This document shows, in pieces, positions 19,545 to 28,020 of a stretch of 64,000 nucleotides of DNA. Position 1 is the stretch's first letter. Each line of letters begins with the position of its first letter. The stretch comes from CALFVT01 sp039989855 (lineage in GTDB: Bacteria; Pseudomonadota; Alphaproteobacteria; Caulobacterales; Maricaulaceae), in contig JBDXGZ010000023.1 of assembly GCA_039989855.1 (NCBI GenBank), positions 1 to 64,000 on the forward strand. The letters run 5' to 3'. Made by a program: the position numbers and the translations under genes. The notes under the pieces were generated by a model. It was given only the letters and a program-made list of their open reading frames with translations, did not search any database and was not told the DNA's origin.

Positions 19545-19571
19545 GAAAAAAACCCGACCAAAGGCCGGGTT
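19545..19571 (-). terminator. Rho-independent terminator after tig
   Basis: AACCCG-A-CC (19551-19559) pairs with GG-C-CGGGTT (19563-19571) over an AAA loop, with one mismatch. On the minus strand it is followed by a T-run (19545-19552). It sits about 30 bases after the tig stop, so clpP needs its own promoter. Confidence 0.8.
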
Positions 19572-19598
19572 AACAATAAAAATATAAGCAAATTAGCC

Positions 19599-20939
19599 TT
19601 AGATCATATCATCTTCTTCGAAAAGCTTCTCTTGCTTAACTTTTTTATCTTTGATTTCAGCCTTCTCAGTGATCAATTCAACGACTTTTTCTTCATAAAT
19701 AGGCGCACGGAGTTGTGCGAGCATTTGTGGGTTCTTTTGATAGAACTCAATAACTTGCTGTTCTTGCCCCGGATAACGACGAGCTTCAGCGATCATCGCA
19801 CCTTGAAGTTCTTCGTTTGAAATTGTGATCTCAGCCTTCTGCCCCATATCAGCCAGAACCAGACCTAGACGCACGCGGCGCTCAGCAATCTTACGATAAT
19901 CACCCTTCAGGTCATCTTCTGATTTAGCCGCATCTTCTTCATCAAGTTGACCTGCTGCTTTTTCAGCTTCGACTTGTTTCCAAATATTATCAAACTCAGC
20001 TTCAACCATGCCAGCTGGTAACTCGAAATCGTGTTTCGCATCAAGCTCATCCAAAATAACGCGCTTCAGTTTCATCTTTGACTGCATGTCAAATTCACCT
20101 TCAGCCTGTTCTTTGACAGCCGCTTTAAGCGCTTCAAGATCATCCATGCCAAATTTCTTAGCAAGCTCATCATCAAGCTCAGCATCTTTCGCGCCCTGAA
20201 CCTCAAGAACTTCTGTTTCAAACACAGCTTCTTTGCCAGCAAGCGGTGCTGCATTGTAATCTTCAGGGAACGTGACCGTTACGTCGAGCTTATCCCCCGC
20301 TTTTGAGCCGATAAGCTGATCTTCAAAACCTGGAATAAATGTTCCAGAGCCTAGAACTAGCTGATGGCCTTCCATCGCGCCGCCGTCAAAGGCTTCACCG
20401 TCAATACGGCCTGTGAAATTAATAAGAACAGCGTCGTCTTTTTTCGCTTTAGCGGTCTTCGCTTTTTTCTTAAATGTCTTTTGACCTTCAGATAGCTTTG
20501 CAAGACGCTCATCAACATCCTTATCCTCAACAGGACAGACAAGACGTGTGAACTTTAGAGTCTCAGGATCTACAGGATCAAATTCAGGAATCACTTCAAC
20601 CGTCATTTGATATTCAAGATCAGCCGTTCCGCTTGTAACCTCTTCACCGTTCGCACGAAGGTCAATCTTAGGCTGCCCCGCTGGACGAATGGAATTATCA
20701 TTTATAGCCTGCTGGCTACTTTCGTTAACAGTGTCTTCAATCACATCACGCATGATGGACGGGCCAAACATTTTACGAATGTGAGATACAGGCACTTTAC
20801 CCGGGCGAAACCCTTTAAGGCTTACCTGCGGCTGCATTTCTTTGATTTTGACCTCAAGCTTTTTAGCTAGATCTTCCTTTGGAACCGTAACAGCATATGT
20901 TCGGCTCAGGCCTTCTTGTTTCAATTCTTTTACCTGCAT
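19599..20939 (-). CDS. tig: Trigger factor, ribosome-associated chaperone
   Basis: Peptidyl-prolyl isomerase and chaperone that binds at the ribosome exit. ATG 20939 (MQVKELKQEGL, 446 residues) is preferred because alphaproteobacterial trigger factors start MQV; ATG 20951 and 20993 are in frame upstream. The N-domain signature FRPGKVP (ribosome binding) is near residue 45, the FKBP-like domain covers about 160-245 (FTGRIDGEAFDGG) and the helical C-domain follows. The C-terminus is Lys/Glu-rich. It is the first gene of the tig-clpP-clpX-lon group. Confidence 0.96.
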   Translation of the reverse strand: MQVKELKQEGLSRTYAVTVPKEDLAKKLEVKIKEMQPQVSLKGFRPGKVPVSHIRKMFGPSIMRDVIEDTVNESSQQAINDNSIRPAGQPKIDLRANGEEVTSGTADLEYQMTVEVIPEFDPVDPETLKFTRLVCPVEDKDVDERLAKLSEGQKTFKKKAKTAKAKKDDAVLINFTGRIDGEAFDGGAMEGHQLVLGSGTFIPGFEDQLIGSKAGDKLDVTVTFPEDYNAAPLAGKEAVFETEVLEVQGAKDAELDDELAKKFGMDDLEALKAAVKEQAEGEFDMQSKMKLKRVILDELDAKHDFELPAGMVEAEFDNIWKQVEAEKAAGQLDEEDAAKSEDDLKGDYRKIAERRVRLGLVLADMGQKAEITISNEELQGAMIAEARRYPGQEQQVIEFYQKNPQMLAQLRAPIYEEKVVELITEKAEIKDKKVKQEKLFEEDDMI

Positions 20940-21209
20940 GATCGCATCCATTATATATTCATCGCCTCTTTGCACCGATGGAACGGCACACACTTCCGAA
21001 AGCGTGGTGAAAATTCGTCGCGCTTATGTCACGACAACACCTAAGACGCAACGGGTCTATCACATCTTTTTTCAACCAGTTTACGCAAGGATTGCACGCA
21101 GAGGCTGATTTTTTGACTTGAAACCTTGATTAAGCTCAAAAAACTTGCTTTTTCTACATTATGATCATGATTGAGTCTCTCGCCACGCATTCCTTAGAAA
21201 TGATGACAA

Positions 21210-21767
21210 ATGGCTGATGCACCTTTATGGCTTATTTATCTCGGGATATTTTTTGGCCCCTTCGTTCAAGAAGATACAGCCGTGTTTACGGCCGCAAGCT
21301 ATTCCGCGACCGTTCCTAACGATTGGATCAAAGTCTTCTTGATCATATGGATTGGTTTATGTCTAAGTGATTTATGGAAATATTGGGTTGGTTGGGCGGC
21401 CCTCCGTCATCCAAAAGCCCGAAAATTTGCCGAAAAAGAAAAAGTCATCGCATTTCACGGCAAGATCAAAGACCATGCTTTCATCTCTTTGATTGGCGTA
21501 CGTTTTATGCCGTTAGCCCGTGTTCCTGCTTACGTCGCCTGTGGCTTCTTTAAAGTCTCTTACTTGCTTTTTTCTTTCGCCATTATCCTGAGTGCTTTTC
21601 TTTATTGTGCGGTCATTTTTGCCATTTGCCATCTTCTCGGAGAGCTGTTTGATGATAAGTTGAAAATCATCCTCCCCATAACAGCTATAGCAGTCATAAT
21701 TTTATTCGTCTCAGGGCAATGGCTATATAAACGCTTAAACCCAAGCATCACGTCAAAACAACACTAG
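21210..21767 (+). CDS. DedA-family (VTT-domain) membrane protein
   Basis: A 185-residue integral membrane protein. The acidic pair in FGPFVQEDTAVFTAAS and the segment GVRFMPLARVPAYVACGFF are diagnostic of DedA proteins (E-D pair and R-x-(M)-P). There are about five membrane segments. DedA proteins support envelope lipid recycling and proton-dependent homeostasis; substrate is unknown here. It is a second, more canonical VTT gene than that at 5038-5721. It converges on the MaoC gene with only three bases between stops. Confidence 0.85.
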   Translation: MADAPLWLIYLGIFFGPFVQEDTAVFTAASYSATVPNDWIKVFLIIWIGLCLSDLWKYWVGWAALRHPKARKFAEKEKVIAFHGKIKDHAFISLIGVRFMPLARVPAYVACGFFKVSYLLFSFAIILSAFLYCAVIFAICHLLGELFDDKLKIILPITAIAVIILFVSGQWLYKRLNPSITSKQH

Positions 21768-21770
21768 GTT

Positions 21771-22232
21771 TTAAGCCGCGTCAGGCTTCATCCATTGTAA
21801 ACCAGCCCGCTCACATACGGCCACCAATTCATTATTTTGATTATAAGCACGATGCTCAAACGTAACAATTCCCTGTTTGGGGCGTGATTTAGACCGACGT
21901 AAAGCCTTTACCTCGGTTTCGATTCGAATCGTATCGCCATGAAAAATGGGTTTTGGAAACTTAACATTATTCCACCCGAGGTTTGCGACGGCCGTCCCCA
22001 GAGTCGTATCGTGCACAGAAATTCCAACCATAAGAGAGATCGTGAAACAGCTATTGACGATCCGCTGACCATATTCAGTTTCGTTTTTGCAATACTCCTC
22101 ATCCAAATGGAGCTGAGCTGGATTATGTGTCATCGTCGTAAACAGTACATTGTCTGTTTCAGTGATGGTACGTCGAATTGCATGCTTAAAGACCTGTCCG
22201 ACTTTCAGCTCATCAAACCACTTACCCGCCAT
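21771..22232 (-). CDS. MaoC-like (R)-specific enoyl-CoA hydratase/dehydratase
   Basis: A 153-residue hot-dog-fold protein. MaoC features include TETDNVLFTTMTHNPAQLHLDEEY, where the D-x-N-P-x-H pattern of the hydratase motif is recognisable, and FHGDTIRIETEV. Related proteins hydrate enoyl-CoA in fatty-acid or mesaconyl-CoA metabolism. No pathway partner is adjacent, so the substrate cannot be assigned. It starts about 40 bases downstream of the stop of the BNR gene on the same strand and could be co-transcribed. Confidence 0.85.
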   Translation of the reverse strand: MAGKWFDELKVGQVFKHAIRRTITETDNVLFTTMTHNPAQLHLDEEYCKNETEYGQRIVNSCFTISLMVGISVHDTTLGTAVANLGWNNVKFPKPIFHGDTIRIETEVKALRRSKSRPKQGIVTFEHRAYNQNNELVAVCERAGLQWMKPDAA

Positions 22233-22289
22233 GCTTATACCTTTCCACTTGAAAGACTGGATTGCACCGCGCGTAACGCGGCGTCAATA

Positions 22290-25200
22290 TTAATCACGAG
22301 GAATGGAACTTCCGGGTACCCAAGGGGCTCCAGCGGCCGACAGAGACGCTTCATAAGCAGGAATTGTTTCATCCGTCAGTGTAATGAGCTTATTTTTAAT
22401 CTCATCAACATCGGCCTTAACATATTCGAACTGCTGACGATGCGTCTCCGTTGGACCATATGTCGACGCCCCAAGCCCAAGAAGCACCGTTTGCAGCCTA
22501 GACCTTACAGTCGGCACTTGACGCTCCCATATAGCGGTTCGCGCAGGACTTCCATTGAGCGACCGTCTCAACGCTACAGCCTCATTCTGAAGAGATAACC
22601 ATCCCGAATCAAGTTCAGCCAGATCACGAGACGCTCGCTCAGACGCTGTCTTAAGCAGTTTCAATTTATCATCGAGTTGACCTAAAGTTACGTTCATAGC
22701 TGTAACAGTTCGGTCCATACTAGATACCTCGTCCCAGAAAGCAGACACCTCTGCTTGTGGTGGTGACTTTAAAGCCCCATCGCGCAAACGTTCAACCAAG
22801 AACGGTTTAGGCGCAACCAGCTCGACCGTTTCACCGTTCATACGGCGTGACAATGAAACTTGATATTCACCTGGTGCAACTAAGAAACCAGCTGGAGGGT
22901 TATTTGGGTTTTCATTTTGTCTGACAATACTCGTATCAGCATAACGTAAATCCCAGTTCACGCGGTGAAACCCTTTCTTAGTCGGGCCTTTTATGCGGCG
23001 AACAATATTACCATCACTGTCACTGACCGTGAGCCATATGACCGGCGCATTCTCCGAAAGCTCTTCATCAATCGCATCGAAGCCCGGGAACTCAACATTA
23101 TCTCCACTTGCATTGACTTTCTTTTCACGTTCAACGCGCAGCTGTTTGAGGGATTTAATATCCTCAGACAGATAATAGGTAAAATTCGCCCCAAATTCAG
23201 GGTTAGGCGCTCTAAAGAATGAGTGACCTTGGCTACCGCCTTCAGAGAAGGCTAATGGATGCTGTTCAATATACCACAGAGCCTTACGCCCCGGGAACAA
23301 CATAGCCTCTTCTTTCAAATCGCTTTCAGATATATCTCTTAAAGGTGAAATATCATCAACAATAAAGAAACCACGTCCGAAACTGGCCGCAACAAGGTCA
23401 TCTTCACGACGTTGAATGGTAACGTCTCTAAAGGAAATCGTCGGCGCATCGCCTGTGAGTTTGACCCACTTGTCTCCACCGTCAATCGTGAAGAACAATC
23501 CAAATTCAGTTGCACTAAACAAAAGTTCTGGATTTACGTGATCTTGAACAATCCGCCATGTCAGGTGACGATCAGGCAGATCACCTGTAATTGAGCGCCA
23601 ACTGCGTCCGCGGTTTGTACTCTTAAGGAGGTAAGGCGCGTAATCACCATATTTATGATTATCGAGCGCAATATAAACCGTGTTCTCATCATGCAGGTCA
23701 CCCCGTATATCATTGACAAAAGCCGTATCAGGCACACCTGGAAGACGACTGACCTCTATCTTGCGCCAGTTTTCACCGCCGTCCTCAGTTACTTGTATGA
23801 GACCATCATCTGTACCAACATAAATCAGCTCTTCATTTAGCGGAGATTCACCAAGAGATGTAATCGTATTATATTGCGACATAGCCCGTAGATCCCAGAC
23901 GGCATCCCATCCCCATGTTTTACCAGCAATAGGAAGTTTCAAACGGTCTTCATCCCGTGTCAGATCGCCTGAAATAGCCGTCCAACTATCCCCACGATCA
24001 TCAGATTTCCATAAGCGCTGCGAGGCAAAGTAAAGCCGTGTTGGCTCATGTTGGCTGACAAAAATAGGACTATCCCAGTTCCATCGCTCAATCGGGTCAC
24101 CTGGAGCGCCTTGCGGTTGAATGTGAATGACTTCACCTGTGATACGGTCAACGCGCGCGAGGTTCCCTTGCTGCCACTCCGCATACATGATGTCAGGATT
24201 CCCTGGCTCAATTGCTGATTGGTGACCATCGGCAAAGAGCGTGATGAACCAGTCAGAATTCCGAATACCGTGGCGATTATCCGTCCGTGACGGCCCGCCT
24301 TGGGAATTATTATCCTGCGTTCCACCATAAACAAAGTAAAACGGCTCCGCGTCATCAACGGCGACCTTGTAAAATTGCGTGACAGGTAGATTGTTGATAA
24401 AACGCCATGTCTTTGTATGATCATAGCTTTCATACAAGCCACCATCGGAACCAAACAGAATATAGTCTGGATCATCTGGACGGAACGCAATCGCGTGATC
24501 ATCCACATGCTTATATTCATTATTAAGGTTTGACCATGTCTTACCGCCATCATTTGAAATTTGAGATGTATTTGAGACCATATAAATTTGATCAAATTTA
24601 TGAGGGCTGGCATAAAGCTCTTGGTAATAATGCGGCCCCGTACCCCCTCCAACGGCGTCAGATTGCTTCGCCCAACTTGCGCCGCGGTTCGTAGACTTCC
24701 AAACACCGCCCGTTCTGCGATCTGTCTCTATAGCGGCATAAACAACGTCAGGGCGCATCGGTGATATCGCCAGACCGATCTTACCTATATTTCCAGACGG
24801 CAAGCCACTCTTAAGCTCTTCCCATGTCTCGCCGCCATCTTCAGATTTCCAAAGACCGCTTTCAGGGCCGCCGCCAACATAAGTCGCAACGGTCCGATGA
24901 TGCTGCCATAAAGCTGCATAAAGCCTATCCGGATTACGCGGATCTATCAGAATATCCGTGGCGCCCGTAAATGGGCCGGATTTTAGTGTATTCTGCCATG
25001 TTGCTCCACCGTCCGTCGTTTTATAGACACCACGTTCACCGCCACTCGACCAAAGGGGGCCTTGCGACGCAACCCAAACTGTATTTGAATCTTCAGGATG
25101 AACAATAATTGTGGACAGATGCTCAGAGTTCTTGAGCCCCATATTCTTCCAAGACTTACCTCCGTCATTAGACTTATAAATACCGTCACCAAATCCAAGA

Positions 25201-25574
25201 TGACGCCCGCCGTTATTTTCGCCTGTTCCAACCCATACGCGGTTTGCATCAGATGGATCTAGACCGATAGACCCAATGGAATATGAGCTTTGTCCATCAA
25301 ATAATGATGTCCATGTTGTACCTGCGTTTTCTGTTTTCCAGACACCGCCAGAGCCAACGCCCACATACCACGTCGCAGGGTCATCCTGAACAATGGCAAT
25401 GTCAGCAATACGACCCGACATAAAAGCAGGCCCAATATTTCGTAGTTTGAAGGCATCAAAGGTTTTTGATGATAAAGGACCTTGCTCATCCTTCTTATCC
25501 CCAGTTTGGGCGGCACTAATGACCCCCACGAGTAACACTATAATGCCAGCAATAACGGCTATTGTTCTTTTCAT
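22290..25574 (-). CDS. Large secreted BNR/VPS10-like beta-propeller protein
   Basis: A roughly 1094-residue exported protein. ATG 25574 (MKRTIAVIAG) is preferred because GGGAGA lies upstream; the signal peptide ends near AQTG. Residues about 30-700 contain many Asp-box-type repeats (for example SNDGGKSWK, TTDGGATWQ, SEDGGETWE, STNRGASWA, SDDRGDSWT, TEDGGENWR), the pattern of sialidase/VPS10/sortilin-like propellers. The C-terminal 350 residues are not propeller-like and include an FGANFTYYLSED region. Similar proteins are annotated as glycosyl-hydrolase-like without proven activity. It is likely periplasmic or extracellular. Confidence 0.8.
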   Translation of the reverse strand: MKRTIAVIAGIIVLLVGVISAAQTGDKKDEQGPLSSKTFDAFKLRNIGPAFMSGRIADIAIVQDDPATWYVGVGSGGVWKTENAGTTWTSLFDGQSSYSIGSIGLDPSDANRVWVGTGENNGGRHLGFGDGIYKSNDGGKSWKNMGLKNSEHLSTIIVHPEDSNTVWVASQGPLWSSGGERGVYKTTDGGATWQNTLKSGPFTGATDILIDPRNPDRLYAALWQHHRTVATYVGGGPESGLWKSEDGGETWEELKSGLPSGNIGKIGLAISPMRPDVVYAAIETDRRTGGVWKSTNRGASWAKQSDAVGGGTGPHYYQELYASPHKFDQIYMVSNTSQISNDGGKTWSNLNNEYKHVDDHAIAFRPDDPDYILFGSDGGLYESYDHTKTWRFINNLPVTQFYKVAVDDAEPFYFVYGGTQDNNSQGGPSRTDNRHGIRNSDWFITLFADGHQSAIEPGNPDIMYAEWQQGNLARVDRITGEVIHIQPQGAPGDPIERWNWDSPIFVSQHEPTRLYFASQRLWKSDDRGDSWTAISGDLTRDEDRLKLPIAGKTWGWDAVWDLRAMSQYNTITSLGESPLNEELIYVGTDDGLIQVTEDGGENWRKIEVSRLPGVPDTAFVNDIRGDLHDENTVYIALDNHKYGDYAPYLLKSTNRGRSWRSITGDLPDRHLTWRIVQDHVNPELLFSATEFGLFFTIDGGDKWVKLTGDAPTISFRDVTIQRREDDLVAASFGRGFFIVDDISPLRDISESDLKEEAMLFPGRKALWYIEQHPLAFSEGGSQGHSFFRAPNPEFGANFTYYLSEDIKSLKQLRVEREKKVNASGDNVEFPGFDAIDEELSENAPVIWLTVSDSDGNIVRRIKGPTKKGFHRVNWDLRYADTSIVRQNENPNNPPAGFLVAPGEYQVSLSRRMNGETVELVAPKPFLVERLRDGALKSPPQAEVSAFWDEVSSMDRTVTAMNVTLGQLDDKLKLLKTASERASRDLAELDSGWLSLQNEAVALRRSLNGSPARTAIWERQVPTVRSRLQTVLLGLGASTYGPTETHRQQFEYVKADVDEIKNKLITLTDETIPAYEASLSAAGAPWVPGSSIPRD

Positions 25575-25832
25575 GAATTCGTCTCCCACAAATCTTGATG
25601 TCAGTTATAAATTTTGTGATTGGGCCATGCCCAGATATTCTGAATTAATGTTTCTTAACACACTTTGAGATTTACAGTTACCTCAATTTAAAAAATTTAT
25701 AAACTTTAGGAGTATAATTTTCTCAACTCTTAGCATTTAATAGAATGAATAACCCAATCACCTTCACCGCACAAATAGCCATTTGACTTTTTCGCTACTT
25801 TAACAAACCAAAGGGATAACGGAGTCAAATTT

Positions 25833-26363
25833 ATGAAAACACGAGTCTTACTCAGGAAAATCCATTATTGGGGGTCATTGATAATAATGGTTCAAATGGG
25901 CGTCATCATTGGAGCTGGTCTTTTGTTAATGCTCAAAAAAGACATCCGCTGGATTCAACCTCCAACACAAAAAGGTATTGAGTTATCAGCCGTCCCTACC
26001 ATTAGTATTAACGACCTGTTTAAATCAGCTCAAACAGTTCCAGAGCTTCAAGTTATGCAATGGGATGAACTCTCACGTGTGGATATAAAACCGAATAAAG
26101 GTATTGCCAAATTTGTTTCACGTAACAATTGGGAAGCACAAATTGACACAAAAACCGGTAAAATTTTACAGGTGAAGTACCGACGGTCTGACATCATTGA
26201 AAGTATACACGACGGATCTTATTTTTCAGATGCCGTAAAACGCTATGTGTTTTTACCGTCAGGTATGATTTTATTTTTCCTATGGATAACTGGTATTTAC
26301 TTGTTTTTCTTACCCTACATTCAACGTCTTAAAAAAGCGAGAAAACGTCTTAAAACAACCTAA
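25833..26363 (+). CDS. PepSY-domain membrane protein
   Basis: A 176-residue protein with an N-terminal membrane helix (about residues 12-36), a PepSY-like periplasmic domain (about 75-125, with WEAQIDTKTGKILQVKYRRSD) and a C-terminal helix (about 142-164) ending in a basic tail. This two-helix layout matches PepSY-associated TM proteins that accompany siderophore/TonB or reductase systems. No such partner is seen nearby. It is preceded by GGGATAACGGAG, which places a ribosome site about nine bases before ATG. Confidence 0.75.
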   Translation: MKTRVLLRKIHYWGSLIIMVQMGVIIGAGLLLMLKKDIRWIQPPTQKGIELSAVPTISINDLFKSAQTVPELQVMQWDELSRVDIKPNKGIAKFVSRNNWEAQIDTKTGKILQVKYRRSDIIESIHDGSYFSDAVKRYVFLPSGMILFFLWITGIYLFFLPYIQRLKKARKRLKTT

Positions 26364-26460
26364 AACAATCGACTGCATAAAGTACACTTAAATCCCTTGT
26401 TCATAACGCATTGATACGTTAGGATATGATTAATAATGTTTAACTTAAAGGAGAGGTAAG

Positions 26461-27891
26461 ATGAAACGCTTACTATTAGGGGCGGTCAGCGCGATTGTCT
26501 TAACAGCAACACCCGCATTAGCACAAACATATGACGAGGATTCTGGGTGGTATCTTCGCGGCAACGCTGGTTACGGTGTACACACAGATGCAGACTTTGA
26601 TGAGCCAGGCTTATTTTCTGGCGATACTGAGAGTGAAGGCAATGTTGCAGCATCAGCAGGTATCGGTTATGAATTTGGCGATGATAGCCTACTTGACAAC
26701 TGGCGCTTAGAGCTTGATGGCGATACACTTTGGACAGATCTTGGTGCTATTGGCAACCAACCCAACAGCTTCGCTAAGCTTCGCACCAACACACTTATGT
26801 TAAATGCAATATATGCCTTTAATGATAGTTTTTCAGAAAAAATTACACCATATGTTGGCGCTGGTGCGGGCCTTATAAATGGGGACCTATCGGCCTCTGC
26901 CCACGCTTTCGATAACAATGGCGCTCTAGCAAACAACCCAGCTTGTCTTGGCAGTTTCCTTGGAACATGTGAAGTAAATGAGTCTGATACCACAATAGGC
27001 TGGCAAGCTCTAGCTGGTGTTGATGTTGAGGTTGCTAAAAACTTATTTTGGGACACACATTACACATTCCGCAAAGCAGGAAATAGTGATCTAGACTTCA
27101 ATGGTACATTCGTACCTATCGCAGGCAGCACAACCGGTCCGGCAGCTCTTAATCACCCTGTAGAACTCAGTAATGTTGGGTCACACTCTATCCTGACAGG
27201 GCTGCGTTATAAGTTTGGTGCGCCAACGCCGCCACCTCCGCCTCCTCCGCCGCCTCCACCACCTCCGCCACCGCCGCCACCGCCGCCGCCACCGCCGCCG
27301 CCGCCGCCACCAACATATACCTGTTGGGATAATGCGACGATTGTGAGTGACTTGGCAGCGTGTCCAGTTAAGCCAGCACCTGTGGAATATGTAACATGTG
27401 CAGACGGTTCATTAGTGACTGACCGGGCTTTCTGTCAGCCCGTTGTTGTTCAACAGCCTTACAATGATTGTGGACCTTCAAACGTCGCTATCTTTAATGT
27501 TGACCTTGCAAGCACGCCGAAACAAATGAGCCGCTTAGGTACAATGCCAGAGTTTGGCGACTCACACGGACTGACACCAAATCAGTTCTTCGAGAAGCTG
27601 CAGGCACGTTATAATGACAATGCTACAGATAAGGCCTATTTGAACTATCTGTTCAAATCTATGGGCTACTCAAACGGCTTTGCAGACGCCCAGTCTTACA
27701 TGTTCTCTGAGGAGGTTTTACCCGTTGGAACACGTGGTTTACTTGGCCTTGGTAAGGTTCATCACTATTCTTACTCAATCCTACCGTCTAATGATCGTGA
27801 TCGTCAGGCCTTCCGTATTCAAAGCGCGAACGGTGCCTCTATACACTTCATGAAGACATGTGGTAACTACATGTACGCCTGTAACAACTAG
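26461..27891 (+). CDS. Outer-membrane beta-barrel protein with polyproline linker
   Basis: A 476-residue protein. The signal peptide ends at ALAQ (about residue 22). Residues 23-255 form an OmpA/OmpW-type barrel (GWYLRGNAGYGVHTDADF at the start, HSILTGLRYKFG at the end). Twenty-eight consecutive prolines follow. The C-terminal 190 residues carry eight cysteines and no recognisable OmpA peptidoglycan-binding signature; the region SRLGTMPEFGDSHGLTPNQF is unfamiliar. The start follows a strong AAAGGAGAGG. The gene is monocistronic with a good terminator, as expected for an abundant envelope protein. Confidence 0.75.
   Translation: MKRLLLGAVSAIVLTATPALAQTYDEDSGWYLRGNAGYGVHTDADFDEPGLFSGDTESEGNVAASAGIGYEFGDDSLLDNWRLELDGDTLWTDLGAIGNQPNSFAKLRTNTLMLNAIYAFNDSFSEKITPYVGAGAGLINGDLSASAHAFDNNGALANNPACLGSFLGTCEVNESDTTIGWQALAGVDVEVAKNLFWDTHYTFRKAGNSDLDFNGTFVPIAGSTTGPAALNHPVELSNVGSHSILTGLRYKFGAPTPPPPPPPPPPPPPPPPPPPPPPPPPPPPTYTCWDNATIVSDLAACPVKPAPVEYVTCADGSLVTDRAFCQPVVVQQPYNDCGPSNVAIFNVDLASTPKQMSRLGTMPEFGDSHGLTPNQFFEKLQARYNDNATDKAYLNYLFKSMGYSNGFADAQSYMFSEEVLPVGTRGLLGLGKVHHYSYSILPSNDRDRQAFRIQSANGASIHFMKTCGNYMYACNN
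27229..27312 (+). repeat. CCN trinucleotide repeat encoding 28 prolines
   Basis: Twenty-eight in-frame proline codons, mostly CCG/CCT/CCA mixtures, link the barrel to the cysteine-rich C-terminal domain. A run of this length would stall ribosomes without EF-P. Codon mixing makes slippage less likely than in the lipoprotein repeat at 13036. Confidence 0.9.
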
Positions 27892-27912
27892 ATTGTTTAC
27901 AGATTGATTTTT

Positions 27913-27940
27913 AAGCCGCCCTTCATGGGCGGCTTTTTTT
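27913..27940 (+). terminator. Rho-independent terminator after the beta-barrel gene
   Basis: AAGCCGCCC (27913-27921) pairs perfectly with GGGCGGCTT (27927-27935) over a five-base loop and runs into a T-tract (27934-27940). It is 22 bases past the stop. Confidence 0.92.
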
Positions 27941-28020
27941 ATTTTCCAATTGCTCTCTTTAAATTCATGAATAAAGTAATCCTATAAACGCACCGTAAAA
28001 AACGGGCATAGGACAATCGC

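Noticed and set aside
27229..27312. Tandem array or regulatory GC-rich repeat
   Set aside because: All triplets are proline codons in the frame of the barrel protein.
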